A stretch of DNA of 60,581 nucleotides from JAVBLV01 sp031553195 (GTDB lineage: Bacteria; Bacteroidota; Bacteroidia; Bacteroidales; P3): NCBI GenBank assembly GCA_031553195.1, contig JAVBLV010000016.1, positions 1-60,581 on the forward strand. Reading direction: 5' to 3'. The notes under the pieces were generated by a model. It was given only the letters and a program-made list of their open reading frames with translations. It was not told where the DNA came from and searched no databases. The number at the start of each line of letters is the position of its first letter. The stretch's first letter is position 1. Below are positions 43,640 to 51,361 of the stretch, piece by piece. A program made the position numbers and the translations under genes.

Positions 43640-44701
43640 ATGAAAAAGTTAACGTCATTTATTATTCTTATTATCTTTCTTGGGTTCCAGTCATTATTCG
43701 GTCAGTCGGCCGGAAACGTCATTTATAATAATCCGGATCTGGCCTATCCGCAAAGGGTCGGCACAAATGTAAATTTGTCTTACGACAACAACTTAGTCCT
43801 GCAAGCCGAAGTGATGATAAACGTCAAAGCGACAAGTTATACCGTCATCTTTAGCATAACGCAAAACGGCAAAACCGCTTCCCAAACCGATTCGTTGATG
43901 AATTTGCGTTTAACGACAGTCAAACAAGCGCTACGCCAAATGAATATAAAAGAGAGTAATTTTCACGTGGATGTAATTTCGCTGGTTCCCATTTATTCTT
44001 TAAAATTGGAAGAAAAAAAATTCAGCAAAACAGCCAACGAGGTTCCTACGGGATTTCAATTAAAGAAAAATGTACATATTTTATTTTATGATCATGATCA
44101 ACTTTCCGAAATAGTTGCATTAATGGCAAAAGCGGAAATTTATGATATCGTAAAAGTCGATTATAATTTGGACGATATTCAATCTGCCTATGACACCTTG
44201 AGAAAAACAGCGGCGCAGATCATTAAAATGAAAGAGAAAGAATATCCTAAAATGGGATTACATCTCGAAATCCAAAATATGTCCGACGGATATAATGTTG
44301 CATATCCGTTGGAAAGATATGCAAGCTACACTGCTTATTATACAGGGAGTTCGGTGGAAGAAGTCCGCGTTGCCAAAAAGAAAAAAGAACAAGCTAAAAA
44401 TGTGTATATCAGCGGTAGAAATCAAACGATTAATATCCAAACACCAAATAAAGGCGATGATGATTCGGAATTTATTATCAAACAGGCGGATAAATCCAAA
44501 ACCATTTATTATAACAAGATTCCTTATAATCAGTTTGACAAAGTTATAAACGCCGATTGCGCGGAACCGAGAATACAATTTTTTTATACGTTAAAGGTCA
44601 GATATGCTGTGGTAAACCAAGAAAAATATAATGAAATAAAAAAAGATCAAAAAGAGAAAAAAAGCGCCGGGTGGTTCAAAAAACGGCAAAAGAACGCCTG
44701 A
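43640..44701 (+). CDS. Secreted SIMPL-like (DUF541-like) protein
   Basis: A 353-residue exported protein: signal MKKLTSFIILIIFLGFQSLFGQ. A region resembling the SIMPL/DUF541 fold follows (about 85-215): LTTVKQALRQMNIKESNFHV, FQLKKNVHILFYDHDQLSEI and DIQSAYDTLRKTAAQIIKM, in the order expected for that family. The C-terminal third is lysine-rich and ends in a basic tail (KKSAGWFKKRQKNA). SIMPL proteins are periplasmic or outer-membrane with unclear roles, so the function here is unknown. A strong bidirectional terminator follows. Confidence 0.6.
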   Translation: MKKLTSFIILIIFLGFQSLFGQSAGNVIYNNPDLAYPQRVGTNVNLSYDNNLVLQAEVMINVKATSYTVIFSITQNGKTASQTDSLMNLRLTTVKQALRQMNIKESNFHVDVISLVPIYSLKLEEKKFSKTANEVPTGFQLKKNVHILFYDHDQLSEIVALMAKAEIYDIVKVDYNLDDIQSAYDTLRKTAAQIIKMKEKEYPKMGLHLEIQNMSDGYNVAYPLERYASYTAYYTGSSVEEVRVAKKKKEQAKNVYISGRNQTINIQTPNKGDDDSEFIIKQADKSKTIYYNKIPYNQFDKVINADCAEPRIQFFYTLKVRYAVVNQEKYNEIKKDQKEKKSAGWFKKRQKNA

Positions 44702-44717
44702 TATTTGTTTAAGAATT

Positions 44718-44756
44718 ATTCCCATCAATGTTTAGGATCTAAACATTGATGGGAAT
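44718..44756. terminator. Bidirectional terminator
   Basis: A perfect 17-base stem ATTCCCATCAATGTTTA / TAAACATTGATGGGAAT around GGATC, in the 84-base gap between two convergent genes. Confidence 0.85.
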
Positions 44757-44785
44757 CCCTGTAATTATTTATCTACTGGTAATTA

Positions 44786-46270
44786 TCACTTTCGTTTCGG
44801 AGCGTTTAGTTTTCCCAACACATGGTATAGAGAATATAGTTTATCAACGATAGTATCCGGCATTTTCTCACGCACAACCTGCATCAAATACTCTTTTCTG
44901 GTAAATAAAGTTTGTCGCAAAATTTTTCTACGCCGTAAAACTTCCATACTATTAAAATCGGGAGTCGTTATCCAAATTTTATTTGCCGTCGAAAATTTGC
45001 TTATTTTGGACACATCGGAATACAAATCGGCAGGAAGGTATCCCTCTTCAACACAGCGATTAAATAATCGGGTATTGGGATATGGCTGCGCTATAAAAAA
45101 TTTAAAAATAACGTTAGGCGCAATTTCCTTTATTTTTGAATAGAAGTTTAAAGCATTTTGAAACCGTTCCTTGGTTTCGCCGGGATAACCATATATGGTA
45201 AACACATGAGACGGAATTTCATATTTTTTTAATAGTTCGACAACTATCAATACTTTTTTCAGGTTTAATTTTTTTTCTATAATGCTGAGCATTTCCTCGT
45301 CTCCATGCTCCAATGCAATATTTAAATGACGACAATTCGATTCTTTGAATAACTTTATCAGATCTTCATTTAACGTATCGATACGCAACCCGTTTAATGC
45401 CTGCCAAGACAAGTATTGTTTATCTCTGTTGATTTTTATTATTCCATTTAATATTTCTTCCACCCTGCGTTGATTTATTGTGAAATTATCATCCTCTATC
45501 TCAATATTATTAACGCCATAATTATCAACTAAATAATTAATTTCATCTATTACTTTTTGAGCTGAAAACGGACGCCATTTGTATCCGCATACCGGATGAA
45601 CCGCACAAAACTCACAATCGAACGGGCATCCTTTTGACGTTATAATGCTGGCGCTTTTCCATCCCCTGACGTTTCTGGGCGAGCGGTCAAGATACTTGTT
45701 AAAATCAACCAAATCTCTTGCCGGTAAAGGAAATTGATTAATATCCTTTGCAAAATAGCTCTCCGTATTTTTTAAATCCGTTTCATTTCGTAAAATACAA
45801 TTAGGTAATTTATCTATCTTTTTCGATAAATAATTTACTATATCCAACAGAGGTTCTTCACCTTCGCCCAATACCACAAAATCTGCTTTTGATTTGATTG
45901 CAAGTTCCGGTTGAGAACTAGGATACACGCCTCCTATTACAACAGGAATACCTGGATATCTACTCTTTATCTTTTCAATTAAATCATGCGCTAATTTCGA
46001 TAAATGGGAAAAGGGTATGGAAATACCTATCAAATCGGTATCAGGAGATATTCTTGTAATTATTTCCTCATCGCTTAAACCAATTCTATAATAGCGATCT
46101 CGACGCTTTTCAACCTTTTTAAATCCTTCCTGCAAGGCATCTATTATGGATACGCTACAACTATTTGCTCTCAAAAAAGACGCTATTTGAAAAATTCCTA
46201 AACAATGCGATAAAACAGCATCGCTTTTCTTTTCAAAAATAAATGGCAAGTTCAATAACAGTATTTTCAT
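44786..46270 (-). CDS. B12-binding-type radical SAM protein (lone)
   Basis: A 494-residue protein. The N-terminal Rossmann domain (about 1-150: ISIPFSHLSKLAHD, VVIGGVYPSSQPELA, FVVLGEGEEP) is of the cobalamin-binding type, again without the DxHxxG motif. A radical SAM domain follows with C215-x3-C219-x2-C222 in TSKGCPFDCEFC and a C-terminal extension of about 130 residues. It resembles the large BchE-like/MiaB-unrelated class of methyltransferase- or oxidase-type enzymes. It stands alone on the - strand, 20 kb from the polyene cluster. The substrate is unknown. Confidence 0.85.
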   Translation of the reverse strand: MKILLLNLPFIFEKKSDAVLSHCLGIFQIASFLRANSCSVSIIDALQEGFKKVEKRRDRYYRIGLSDEEIITRISPDTDLIGISIPFSHLSKLAHDLIEKIKSRYPGIPVVIGGVYPSSQPELAIKSKADFVVLGEGEEPLLDIVNYLSKKIDKLPNCILRNETDLKNTESYFAKDINQFPLPARDLVDFNKYLDRSPRNVRGWKSASIITSKGCPFDCEFCAVHPVCGYKWRPFSAQKVIDEINYLVDNYGVNNIEIEDDNFTINQRRVEEILNGIIKINRDKQYLSWQALNGLRIDTLNEDLIKLFKESNCRHLNIALEHGDEEMLSIIEKKLNLKKVLIVVELLKKYEIPSHVFTIYGYPGETKERFQNALNFYSKIKEIAPNVIFKFFIAQPYPNTRLFNRCVEEGYLPADLYSDVSKISKFSTANKIWITTPDFNSMEVLRRRKILRQTLFTRKEYLMQVVREKMPDTIVDKLYSLYHVLGKLNAPKRK

Positions 46271-46333
46271 TTTATAGTATTTTAGTTAGTATATTTTTCT
46301 ATTATTTCATTATAAAATAGATAAATATTATAA

Positions 46334-46525
46334 TTATCGGATAAGAAAAACCATGACAGGCATCATAAATGATCCCGTAATCATGAAAAAAAATTCTATT
46401 TTTATTGGATTGTTTGGTAATGCTTTGACTTTATAAAGACACATATTGCCTAAAAATCCTACCTCCGGATCAGATATTTCTTTTAATAATGCAAAATCCG
46501 ACAAATTTTGCGGGAAAGTATAAGC
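46334..46525 (-). pseudogene. 5'-truncated remnant of a membrane-protein gene
   Basis: A 63-codon frame with convincing coding character but no start. It opens AYTFPQNLSDFALLKEISDP, continues through LGNMCLYKVKALPNNPIKIE, and ends in a hydrophobic segment FFFMITGSFMMPVMVFLIR. A TAA lies directly before it, at a motif (TTAGCGGTAAGC) very close to the cassette-like boundary at 41061-41072. It reads like the last part of a membrane protein whose front has been replaced. Together with this fragment the 391-base gap before 46662 holds only the promoter below. Confidence 0.5.
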
Positions 46526-46602
46526 TTACCGCTAAAATGCTATAACATTCCTGTAATGTAGAGAATTGAACTTGTGTTTACCGGTATGGATAAGGACGTA
46601 AA

Positions 46603-46635
46603 TTGGTAATGTACCCAATTTATTTGGTACATTTG
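46603..46635 (+). promoter_or_regulatory. Candidate promoter of the kinase-RapZ fusion gene
   Basis: -7 box TACATTTG (46628-46635) with TTG (46603-46605) upstream; spacing 22, slightly long. It lies 26 bases before the ATG at 46662. Confidence 0.55.
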
Positions 46636-46661
46636 CATCTTAAAAATATCATAAGAACAAG

Positions 46662-48080
46662 ATGATTACGATTATCGAACAACTTTTCAGATCTTGGGCG
46701 GGCGAAGATTGCCACAGTATTCAAAATTTGTCTGCGCATGGCTCTAACAGGGCGTACTATCGTTTGCAGGGAAAACAAAGAAGTTGCTTAGCCGCATTTA
46801 ATGAAAATGTGAACGAAAACAGGGCGTTTATTAATTTTACCCAAAGTTTTAAAGAACATCATTTACCGGCGCCCGAAATTTATGCCGTGGATAAATCGGA
46901 GAAGGCTTATTTATTGGAAGATCTTGGCGACTTGACTTTGTATGAATTCTTGGTTTCCCACAGAAAAGAAAAAGGATTCGATAATGATTTGCTGAATGTC
47001 TATTCAAAAGTTTTAGATTCGCTTATCTTGTTTCAGCTTAAAGGCAAAGATATTATTGACTTCTCTTATTGTTATCCCCGCAGCGCTTTCGACGAGCAGT
47101 CTATGTTGTGGGATCTGAATTATTTCAAATATTATTTTCTTAAATTGGCGGATATTCCGTTTGACGAACAATCTTTAGAAAACGATTTCCACGAATTTAT
47201 CCGATTCTTAAAACAAGCCGATTCAAATTACTTTTTATACCGCGACTTTCAATCTCGAAATATTATGTTAGTCGACGGCGATCCTTATTTTATAGATTAC
47301 CAGGGTGGTAGAAAAGGCGCTTTGCAATATGATCTGGCTTCGTTGTTGTACGACGCTAAGGCAGAAATACCTCAATCTATTCGCCAGCAATTATTAGATG
47401 AATACATGCAAAAACTATCCGCCCATATCCACATTGATAAAACTCAATTTACGCAATTATTTTATGGTTTTGTGTTTATACGGATTATGCAGGCCATGGG
47501 AACCTATGGATTCCGGGGATTCTACGAACGAAAAACTCATTTTCTGAAAAGCATTCCTCCTGCTATCAATAATTTAAAATGGTTGTTGGAAAATATCAAA
47601 CTTCCCGTCGCATTGCCGGCTTTGCAAAAAATATGGGAGCAGCTTTGCTCTTCGCAAAAGCTTTTAGACTTAAGTTTTACCGAATCGCCATCAAATGTAT
47701 TAACCGTTAGTATCAATAGTTTCGCCTACAAAAATGGGATTCCCCTTGATAATACGGGCAACGAAGGAGGATATGTTTTCGATTGCAGGGCGCTTCCCAA
47801 CCCCGGACGTTTTCCGGAGTACAAATCCTTAACCGGAAAAGACAATCCTGTAATTGAATTTCTGGAAAAAGAGCCGGAAGTCGCCGTTTTTTTAGAAAAT
47901 GTTTCTGCGCTAGTCAGTCAATCGATAGAAACTTATCAAAAAAGAAACTTCACCCATTTAATGATTAACTTTGGTTGTACAGGGGGGCAACACAGGTCTG
48001 TCTATTGCGCCGAATATTTAACCCGTTTTATTCTGAAAAAATATGACTGCTTAGTCAATCTGAAGCATCAAAACATATAA
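46662..48080 (+). CDS. Phosphotransferase (AmgK-like) fused to a RapZ C-terminal domain
   Basis: A 472-residue fusion. Residues about 1-335 form an aminoglycoside-phosphotransferase-type kinase with D195 and N200 in LYRDFQSRNIML and D212 in FIDYQGGRKG. The usual His of the HxDxxxxN motif is Tyr here. About 345-472 is the C-terminal domain of RapZ, with GGYVFDCRALPNPGR and NFGCTGGQHRSVY. AmgK-type kinases phosphorylate recovered N-acetylmuramic acid at C1 for peptidoglycan recycling; RapZ domains sense glucosamine-6-phosphate or bind RNA. The fusion suggests amino-sugar sensing linked to cell-wall salvage. The MurU-type nucleotidyltransferase often found beside it is not in this window. Confidence 0.8.
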   Translation: MITIIEQLFRSWAGEDCHSIQNLSAHGSNRAYYRLQGKQRSCLAAFNENVNENRAFINFTQSFKEHHLPAPEIYAVDKSEKAYLLEDLGDLTLYEFLVSHRKEKGFDNDLLNVYSKVLDSLILFQLKGKDIIDFSYCYPRSAFDEQSMLWDLNYFKYYFLKLADIPFDEQSLENDFHEFIRFLKQADSNYFLYRDFQSRNIMLVDGDPYFIDYQGGRKGALQYDLASLLYDAKAEIPQSIRQQLLDEYMQKLSAHIHIDKTQFTQLFYGFVFIRIMQAMGTYGFRGFYERKTHFLKSIPPAINNLKWLLENIKLPVALPALQKIWEQLCSSQKLLDLSFTESPSNVLTVSINSFAYKNGIPLDNTGNEGGYVFDCRALPNPGRFPEYKSLTGKDNPVIEFLEKEPEVAVFLENVSALVSQSIETYQKRNFTHLMINFGCTGGQHRSVYCAEYLTRFILKKYDCLVNLKHQNI

Positions 48081-48090
48081 AAAAGAAAGG

Positions 48091-48123
48091 CTTTCATATC
48101 GATACGACTTCTCGACATGAAAG
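48091..48123. terminator. Stem-loop after the kinase-RapZ gene
   Basis: Stem CTTTCATATCGA / TCGACATGAAAG with one A-C mismatch, 10 bases after the stop. There is no T run in the + direction, so termination is plausible but not certain. Confidence 0.45.
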
Positions 48124-48221
48124 TGGATCAAAAGATTTCCGCATATTCCACAACTCGTTTATGCAAAGCTTTCAGGCAATCATTCCGTCAATAGACCTGC
48201 CAATGATTCAATTGGAATATG

Positions 48222-48229
48222 TACCTTTG
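48222..48229 (+). promoter_or_regulatory. -7 box before hldD
   Basis: A perfect TACCTTTG, 86 bases before the hldD ATG. No good -33 TTTG lies 19-21 bases upstream, so the call rests on the -7 box alone. Confidence 0.45.
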
Positions 48230-48314
48230 TAACCTGGCATTTCTATTGACGCTTCGAATTCAGAAAAGCTTTTCAATAGAAAATCTTAGAAATTGAATAA
48301 CAATACTTCAGTTT

Positions 48315-49289
48315 ATGCAACAAAAATCAATTATAATAACCGGCGCGGCAGGATTTATCGGAAGTTGTTTGACCGGCTTTTTGAATAAGGAAGGCCACGA
48401 GAACTTGATCTTGGTGGATGATTTTTCCCGGAAAGACAAATTAAAAAATCTTGTTGGGAAAAAATACCTAGCTCAGATTGATCGCAAAAATTTCTTTTCA
48501 TGGCTTGAAAAAAACGGCGATTCGATAGCAATTATCCTACACATGGGGGCAAGAACAGATACGACGGAATTTTCCTGGGATATTTTTAAAGAACTGAATC
48601 TTGATTTTTCTCAAAAAGTATGGGAATTTTGCACGCATAGAGAAATACCGTTAATTTACGCTTCATCCGGCGCTACATATGGAAACGGAGAATCAGGATA
48701 TAGCGACGACGAATTACCGGAAAAACTTCATCCGTTGAATCCTTATGGAAAATCGAAAAATGAATTTGATAAATGGGCGTTAAAACAAAATGAAGTACCT
48801 GTTTTTTGGGCGGGACTTAAATTCTTCAATGTCTATGGTCCGAACGAATATCATAAATCCCGTATGGCGTCTGTAGTATTTCATATATTCCAACAGGTAA
48901 ATTCGACAGGAAAGGCAAAGTTGTTCCGTTCTCATCGTCCGGATTTTGCAGACGGCATGCAATTGAGGGATTTTATATATGTAAAAGATATTATTTCCGT
49001 CATTTATTTCTTAATGAAAAACAAACCCCGCTCCGGTATTTATAATCTGGGGACAGGAAAAGCGCAATCTTTTTTAGAATTGGCAAAATGCGCTTTCAAG
49101 GCTATGGGGAAACCCGAAAATATTGAGTTTATAGATATTCCCGAAGATATTCGGGATAAATACCAATATTTTACCGAAGCCGATATGAAAAAATTAAGAC
49201 AAGCAGGTTATCAGAATCCGTTTCAAACTTTGGAACAAGGAGTAACCGACTATGTTTCGAATTATTTAATACCCAACAAGTATTATTAA
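48315..49289 (+). CDS. hldD: ADP-L-glycero-D-manno-heptose 6-epimerase
   Basis: A 324-residue extended SDR enzyme. The NADP-binding loop is TGAAGFIGS (9-17). The catalytic Y144-x3-K148 lies in NPYGKSKNEFD, preceded by YASSGATYGNG, and FFNVYGPNEYHKSRMASVVFH is the stretch typical of HldD/RfaD. It converts ADP-D-glycero-manno-heptose to the L-glycero form used in the lipopolysaccharide inner core. With kdsC directly downstream this forms an LPS-core neighbourhood. Its TAA stop is also the left copy of a 3-base target duplication of the MITE that follows. Confidence 0.92.
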   Translation: MQQKSIIITGAAGFIGSCLTGFLNKEGHENLILVDDFSRKDKLKNLVGKKYLAQIDRKNFFSWLEKNGDSIAIILHMGARTDTTEFSWDIFKELNLDFSQKVWEFCTHREIPLIYASSGATYGNGESGYSDDELPEKLHPLNPYGKSKNEFDKWALKQNEVPVFWAGLKFFNVYGPNEYHKSRMASVVFHIFQQVNSTGKAKLFRSHRPDFADGMQLRDFIYVKDIISVIYFLMKNKPRSGIYNLGTGKAQSFLELAKCAFKAMGKPENIEFIDIPEDIRDKYQYFTEADMKKLRQAGYQNPFQTLEQGVTDYVSNYLIPNKYY

Positions 49290-49448
49290 GAGGTTGTCTA
49301 AATTTTTATGGAAAAGATTTTGAGAGATAAAAATAGTGATTTTGCAGGCGGAATTTTTCAAGAATAGTAGCGCTATTTGGTAAAAATTCCGACAAAAAAG
49401 TGCATTTTTAGACTCAAAATACTTCATAGAAAATTTTTAGACAACCTC
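49290..49448. mobile_element. MITE-like element with 3-bp target duplication
   Basis: A 159-base non-coding element with terminal inverted repeats. GAGGTTGTCTAAA is exact at both ends, and imperfect pairing continues for about 35 bases. TAA flanks both sides (49287-49289 and 49449-49451), consistent with a 3-base target duplication. It inserted exactly after the hldD stop codon. An inverted, diverged copy lies at the window end (60438-60581). The rest of the gap up to kdsC shows nothing. Confidence 0.85.
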
Positions 49449-49578
49449 TAAGATTCGAAGAAACAGATTTTAGTGGGATGACGGCAAATGCGAAACGACG
49501 GAAAAGAGGATATTTAACCCTTTTGTCTGACTAGAAATTTAATCTTTCAATGATTCATAATTCAATAATTCAACTTCT

Positions 49579-50097
49579 ATGAATTACAAAGAAAAATTGC
49601 ATACAATCAAAGCTTTTATATTCGACTTTGACGGCGTAATCAGCGATGGAGGCGTTTGGATCGTTAACGAAGATCTGCAACTCAGAAAGGGAAATGTAAA
49701 AGATGGCTATGCATTACAATATGCAATAAAAAAAGGATACAAAATAGCTGTTATCTCGGGAGGTCGCTGCCAATCGATAACAGCAAGAATGAAATTGTTA
49801 GGCGTTCATGATGTTTTTTTGCAATCTTCTTCCAAAATAGAGGTGTTTCAAAAATATATAACTGACAATCAACTTAAAAAGGAAGAAATTTTATATATGG
49901 GAGATGATATTCCCGATTATCCTGTCATGCTGGAATCAGGCGTGGCAACTTGCCCGGCTGATGCGGCAGAAGAAATTAAAGCCGTTGCGGACTATATTTC
50001 TTTTGCAAAAGGCGGAGAAGGTTGCGTGCGCGACATAATAGAACAAGTCTTACGCTTGCACGGCAATTGGTTTCATCCCGACGCGGTGCATTGGTAA
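49579..50097 (+). CDS. kdsC: KdsC-type HAD phosphatase (KDO-8-phosphate phosphatase)
   Basis: A 172-residue HAD phosphatase. Motif I is D16-F-D18 in IFDFDGVISDGGVW, motif II IAVISGGRC, motif III with K (KKEEILYMGDDIPDYPVM). The compact, cap-less tetrameric type is KdsC. It removes phosphate from 3-deoxy-D-manno-octulosonate 8-phosphate to give KDO for lipopolysaccharide. The nearby heptose epimerase gene supports this. Other small cap-less HAD sugar phosphatases cannot be excluded. Confidence 0.87.
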   Translation: MNYKEKLHTIKAFIFDFDGVISDGGVWIVNEDLQLRKGNVKDGYALQYAIKKGYKIAVISGGRCQSITARMKLLGVHDVFLQSSSKIEVFQKYITDNQLKKEEILYMGDDIPDYPVMLESGVATCPADAAEEIKAVADYISFAKGGEGCVRDIIEQVLRLHGNWFHPDAVHW

Positions 50098-50138
50098 AAT
50101 TGGGGAAGATTTTCAAAAATTGGAATAACCGGATTCGT

Positions 50139-51254
50139 ATGAAAAACTATTTTCTTTTCTTATTCTTGGTTTCAGTTTCTTTGACCGGTTGTTTGGGTCA
50201 AAAACAAATCGGACAAGAACAGCATTTGCGCAATGAAATTGCTCAGATGCTAATGGTCGGTTTCAGAGGAACCGAAATGAACGATCATATTTTGAATGAT
50301 ATTCTTCAATATAATGTGGGGGGCGTTATTCTCTTTGAATATGATGCGCCAAGCAAATCCCGCCCCCGAAATATAACCTCGCCCCGGCAACTCAAAAAAC
50401 TAATCGAAGATATAAAATCAAATTCATCTGTTAAATTATTTATTTCCATTGATCAAGAAGGGGGAAAAGTAAACCGGTTGAAATCCAATTATGGATTTCC
50501 CGAATTTGTTTCCGCTCAGTACTTAGGCAATTTGAATAATGCCGACTCTACCCGCTATTGGGCGCAAAAAACAGCCCAAACGCTTGCTGAATTGGGATTT
50601 AATTTAAATTTTGCGCCTTGCGTGGATATTAATACAAACCCTAACTGTCCTGTAATAGGAAAAATAGAACGCAGCTTTTCGAATAATCCAGATATAGTGG
50701 CCAAACATGCGACTATCTGGATCGACGAACAAAAGAAAGAACACATTTTTTCTGCGCTTAAACATTTTCCCGGGCACGGCAGCTCAACCACCGACACGCA
50801 CCTGCAATTTACCGATATTACCGGAACCTGGTCTTCAATAGAGTTAGAACCTTATAAAATACTGATCAAACAAAATGAGTGCGATTTCATTATGACTTCC
50901 CATGTTATGAATAAAAATTTGGATGCCGAAAATCCGGCAACCCTTTCAAAATCGATACTTACAGGTATTCTTCGCGATCAGCTCAAATTTGAAGGTATTA
51001 TTATTTCCGACGACATGGAAATGGGCGCTATAAAAAATAATTACACCCTCTCCGATGCTTTGGAAAAAGGAATTAACGCCGGCGTTGATATATTCATTTT
51101 TTCTAATAACGGCGCTAAATACGATCCGGAGATTGTTCCCAAATTTATCGATACGGTTATGGATTTGGTAAAAACAAATAAAGTCACTGAAAAAAGAATT
51201 CATGAATCGTTTACGCGGATTATAAAAATAAAAGAATTGCTTCCTTCCGATTAA
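50139..51254 (+). CDS. Glycoside hydrolase family 3 lipoprotein, NagZ-like
   Basis: A 371-residue lipoprotein: signal ending LTGC (C18). The single GH3 barrel has GVILFEYDAPS, ISIDQEGGKVNRL (103-114) and the NagZ hallmark KHFPGHGSSTTDTH (208-221) with general-acid H221. The nucleophile Asp is D291 (or D292) in IISDDMEMGA. It would release terminal N-acetylglucosamine from muropeptides or glycans in the periplasm or at the outer membrane. The ATG at 50139 is chosen because the longer frame would hide the signal peptide. An earlier frame overlaps the end of kdsC and is not used. Confidence 0.87.
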   Translation: MKNYFLFLFLVSVSLTGCLGQKQIGQEQHLRNEIAQMLMVGFRGTEMNDHILNDILQYNVGGVILFEYDAPSKSRPRNITSPRQLKKLIEDIKSNSSVKLFISIDQEGGKVNRLKSNYGFPEFVSAQYLGNLNNADSTRYWAQKTAQTLAELGFNLNFAPCVDINTNPNCPVIGKIERSFSNNPDIVAKHATIWIDEQKKEHIFSALKHFPGHGSSTTDTHLQFTDITGTWSSIELEPYKILIKQNECDFIMTSHVMNKNLDAENPATLSKSILTGILRDQLKFEGIIISDDMEMGAIKNNYTLSDALEKGINAGVDIFIFSNNGAKYDPEIVPKFIDTVMDLVKTNKVTEKRIHESFTRIIKIKELLPSD

Positions 51255-51263
51255 GGTTCAGTA

Positions 51264-51334
51264 AGTCAGGGCGCGGCTCTAAGTCTCGCCCTGTGATTAT
51301 AAGTCAGGACGTGACCTGGAGTCACACCCTGACT
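51264..51334. repeat. Two 33-bp palindromic repeats (family 3)
   Basis: Adjacent hairpins at 51264-51296 (AGTCAGGGCGCGGC ... CTCGCCCTGTGA) and 51302-51334 (AGTCAGGACGTGAC ... GTCACACCCTGACT), sharing the pattern GTCAGGGyGyGAC...AGTCrCrCCCTGACT. A third copy is at 53757-53789. They fill the gap between the GH3 gene and nadE. Confidence 0.75.
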
Positions 51335-51361
51335 AGAACTATCAAGTAAAAAAACAAACAT

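Noticed and set aside
46382..46435. A 17-codon + strand frame (MKKNSIFIGLFGNALTL) as a peptide precursor for the nearby radical SAM protein
   Set aside because: It lies antisense to the membrane-protein remnant, whose coding character explains the sequence. The radical SAM protein is of the B12 type and lacks a SPASM or RiPP-recognition region.
50022..50138. Longer start for the GH3 protein overlapping kdsC
   Set aside because: It would place 39 residues before a clear lipoprotein signal peptide.
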